Both the position numbers and the translations under genes were made by a program. The notes beneath the pieces are model-generated. The model worked only from the letters and a program-made list of their open reading frames with translations. It had not been told where the DNA came from and did no database searches. A stretch of 64,000 bases of DNA. Source: Streptomyces filipinensis. Lineage in GTDB: Bacteria; Actinomycetota; Actinomycetes; Streptomycetales; Streptomycetaceae. Shown in pieces: positions 63,270-64,000 of the stretch. Where the stretch lies: the NCBI RefSeq assembly GCF_014649495.1, contig NZ_BMTD01000001.1:372001-436000 (forward strand), given 5' to 3'. Position 1 is the stretch's first letter. Every line of letters begins with the position of its first letter.

Positions 63270-63914
63270 ATGTCTCAGAAGACCCCCGTCGACTTCTGGT
63301 TCGACCCGCTGTGCCCGTGGGCCTGGATGACCTCCCGCTGGGTGCTGGAGGTGGAGAAGGTCCGGGACATCGAGGTCCGCTGGCACATCATGAGCCTCGC
63401 CGTCCTCAACGAGAACCGCCTGGACGAGCTGCCGGAGGAGTACCGGGAGATGCTCGCCACCAAGGCCTGGCAGCCGGTGCGCGTGGTCACCGCCGCCTGG
63501 CAGAAGCACGGCGCCGACGTCCTCGGCCCGCTCTACACCGCGCTCGGCACCCGCATCCACAACAACGGCGAGGGCCCGACCCTGGAGGCCCTCGCCGGCG
63601 CCCTCGCCGACGTCGGCCTGCCCGCCGACCTGATCGAGTACGCCGAGCAGACGGACTTCGAGTTCGACGCCGAGCTGCGCGCCTCCCACAAGGAGGGCAT
63701 CGAGAAGGTCGGCCAGGACGTCGGCACCCCGGTCATCGCGGTCCCGGGCCCCGACGGCGAGCAGATCGCCTTCTTCGGCCCCGTCGTCACCCCCGCCCCG
63801 AAGGGCGAGGAGGCGGCCCGCCTGTGGGACGGCACCCTCGCCGTGGCCTCGGTGCCGGGCTTCTACGAGATCAAGCGCACCCGCACCCAGGGCCCCGACT
63901 TCAGCAACCTGTAG
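63270..63914 (+). CDS. Mycothiol-dependent nitroreductase, Rv2466c family (DsbA-like thioredoxin fold)
   Basis: 214 aa. TPVDFWFDPLCPWAWMTSRW contains the CPWA active-site motif of Rv2466c-like oxidoreductases; LGTRIHNNGEG and KVGQDVGTPVIAV (cis-Pro loop TP) are the other family landmarks. In mycobacteria the enzyme uses mycothiol/mycoredoxin to reduce nitro-drugs. Mycothiol is a Streptomyces thiol, so the chemistry fits. ATG at 63270 with TTGAGGAGA upstream. Followed by a 16-bp hairpin terminator. Confidence 0.93.
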   Translation: MSQKTPVDFWFDPLCPWAWMTSRWVLEVEKVRDIEVRWHIMSLAVLNENRLDELPEEYREMLATKAWQPVRVVTAAWQKHGADVLGPLYTALGTRIHNNGEGPTLEALAGALADVGLPADLIEYAEQTDFEFDAELRASHKEGIEKVGQDVGTPVIAVPGPDGEQIAFFGPVVTPAPKGEEAARLWDGTLAVASVPGFYEIKRTRTQGPDFSNL

Positions 63915-63956
63915 GTCCACGCCCCACCGGCCGCCGCCGCCCGCACCCGCGGCATG

Positions 63957-63995
63957 GGAAGACCCCTGCGAGTCACGTCCTCGCAGGGGTCTTCC
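63957..63995 (+). terminator. 16-bp perfect hairpin terminator
   Basis: Arms 63957-63972 and 63980-63995 are perfectly complementary with a 7-base loop, 42 bases after the nitroreductase stop. Confidence 0.85.
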
Positions 63996-64000
63996 GTTCA

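Overview
The window is high-GC actinobacterial DNA, almost certainly the chromosome of a Streptomyces species. The evidence is the extreme G/C at third codon positions, frequent GTG and TTG starts, ATGA overlaps between genes, and marker families: ROK and MmyB-type regulators, a PknG-type kinase, a mycothiol-dependent nitroreductase, secreted GDSL and S8 enzymes. Most of it looks like core chromosome. Only 0.2-1.9 kb, 4.7-4.9 kb, 25.6-25.8 kb and 41.6-42.1 kb hold gene debris. I saw no rRNA, tRNA, CRISPR array, intact insertion sequence or prophage gene.

Layout. 0-1.9 kb: the N-terminus of an FMN reductase, a GntR regulator that has lost its DNA-binding half, a ~41-bp inverted repeat pair and one small unknown gene. 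1.9-6.4 kb: ABC-F translation factor (ettA-like), hotdog thioesterase and a coupled unknown gene, then a truncated haemoglobin and a methyltransferase. 6.4-17.3 kb: a seven-gene leftward operon, transcribed in the order GlnX-like membrane sensor, GlnH-like binding protein, coiled-coil protein, PknG-like kinase, PP2C phosphatase, VWA protein, FHA protein. This is the most interesting system here. In mycobacteria and corynebacteria GlnH and GlnX tell PknG about amino acids. In this window the same relay is physically joined to a phosphatase and to two possible phospho-readers or scaffolds, and three of the proteins carry paired zinc ribbons.

17.5-25.5 kb: a secreted ricin-lectin/aerolysin-like protein, then a leftward sugar operon (ROK regulator, lipoprotein binding protein, two permeases, GH4 glycosidase, BadF-type kinase) with a clear ROK-type palindrome in front. 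25.9-28 kb: MscS channel and HNH endonuclease. 28-32.5 kb: a sigma factor, a zinc-finger anti-sigma fused to a membrane domain, and an ABC exporter. 32.6-35.3 kb: a small repeat peptide directly coupled to malQ, and a small membrane protein.

35.4-43 kb: regulator and exporter genes. A TetR repressor is divergent from an FAD monooxygenase across an array of CCAAC/GTTGG operators. A MarR repressor is divergent from an MFS exporter across a perfect 12-bp-arm palindrome, followed by two EamA exporters, an MmyB remnant and a LysR regulator. Two short tandem repeats sit exactly at gene 3' ends here.

43-64 kb: metabolic and secreted enzymes. These are two paralogous aminopeptidases N, aspartate-semialdehyde dehydrogenase, a large secreted subtilase, CGNR, VOC, PNPOx and NUDIX proteins, a Tat-exported metallophosphoesterase, a serine hydrolase, a GT4 glycosyltransferase, a GDSL esterase, an AbiEi/DUF559-like protein and a mycothiol-dependent nitroreductase. 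Several strong hairpin terminators separate these units. All assignments rest on motifs and remembered family features; no database search was made.
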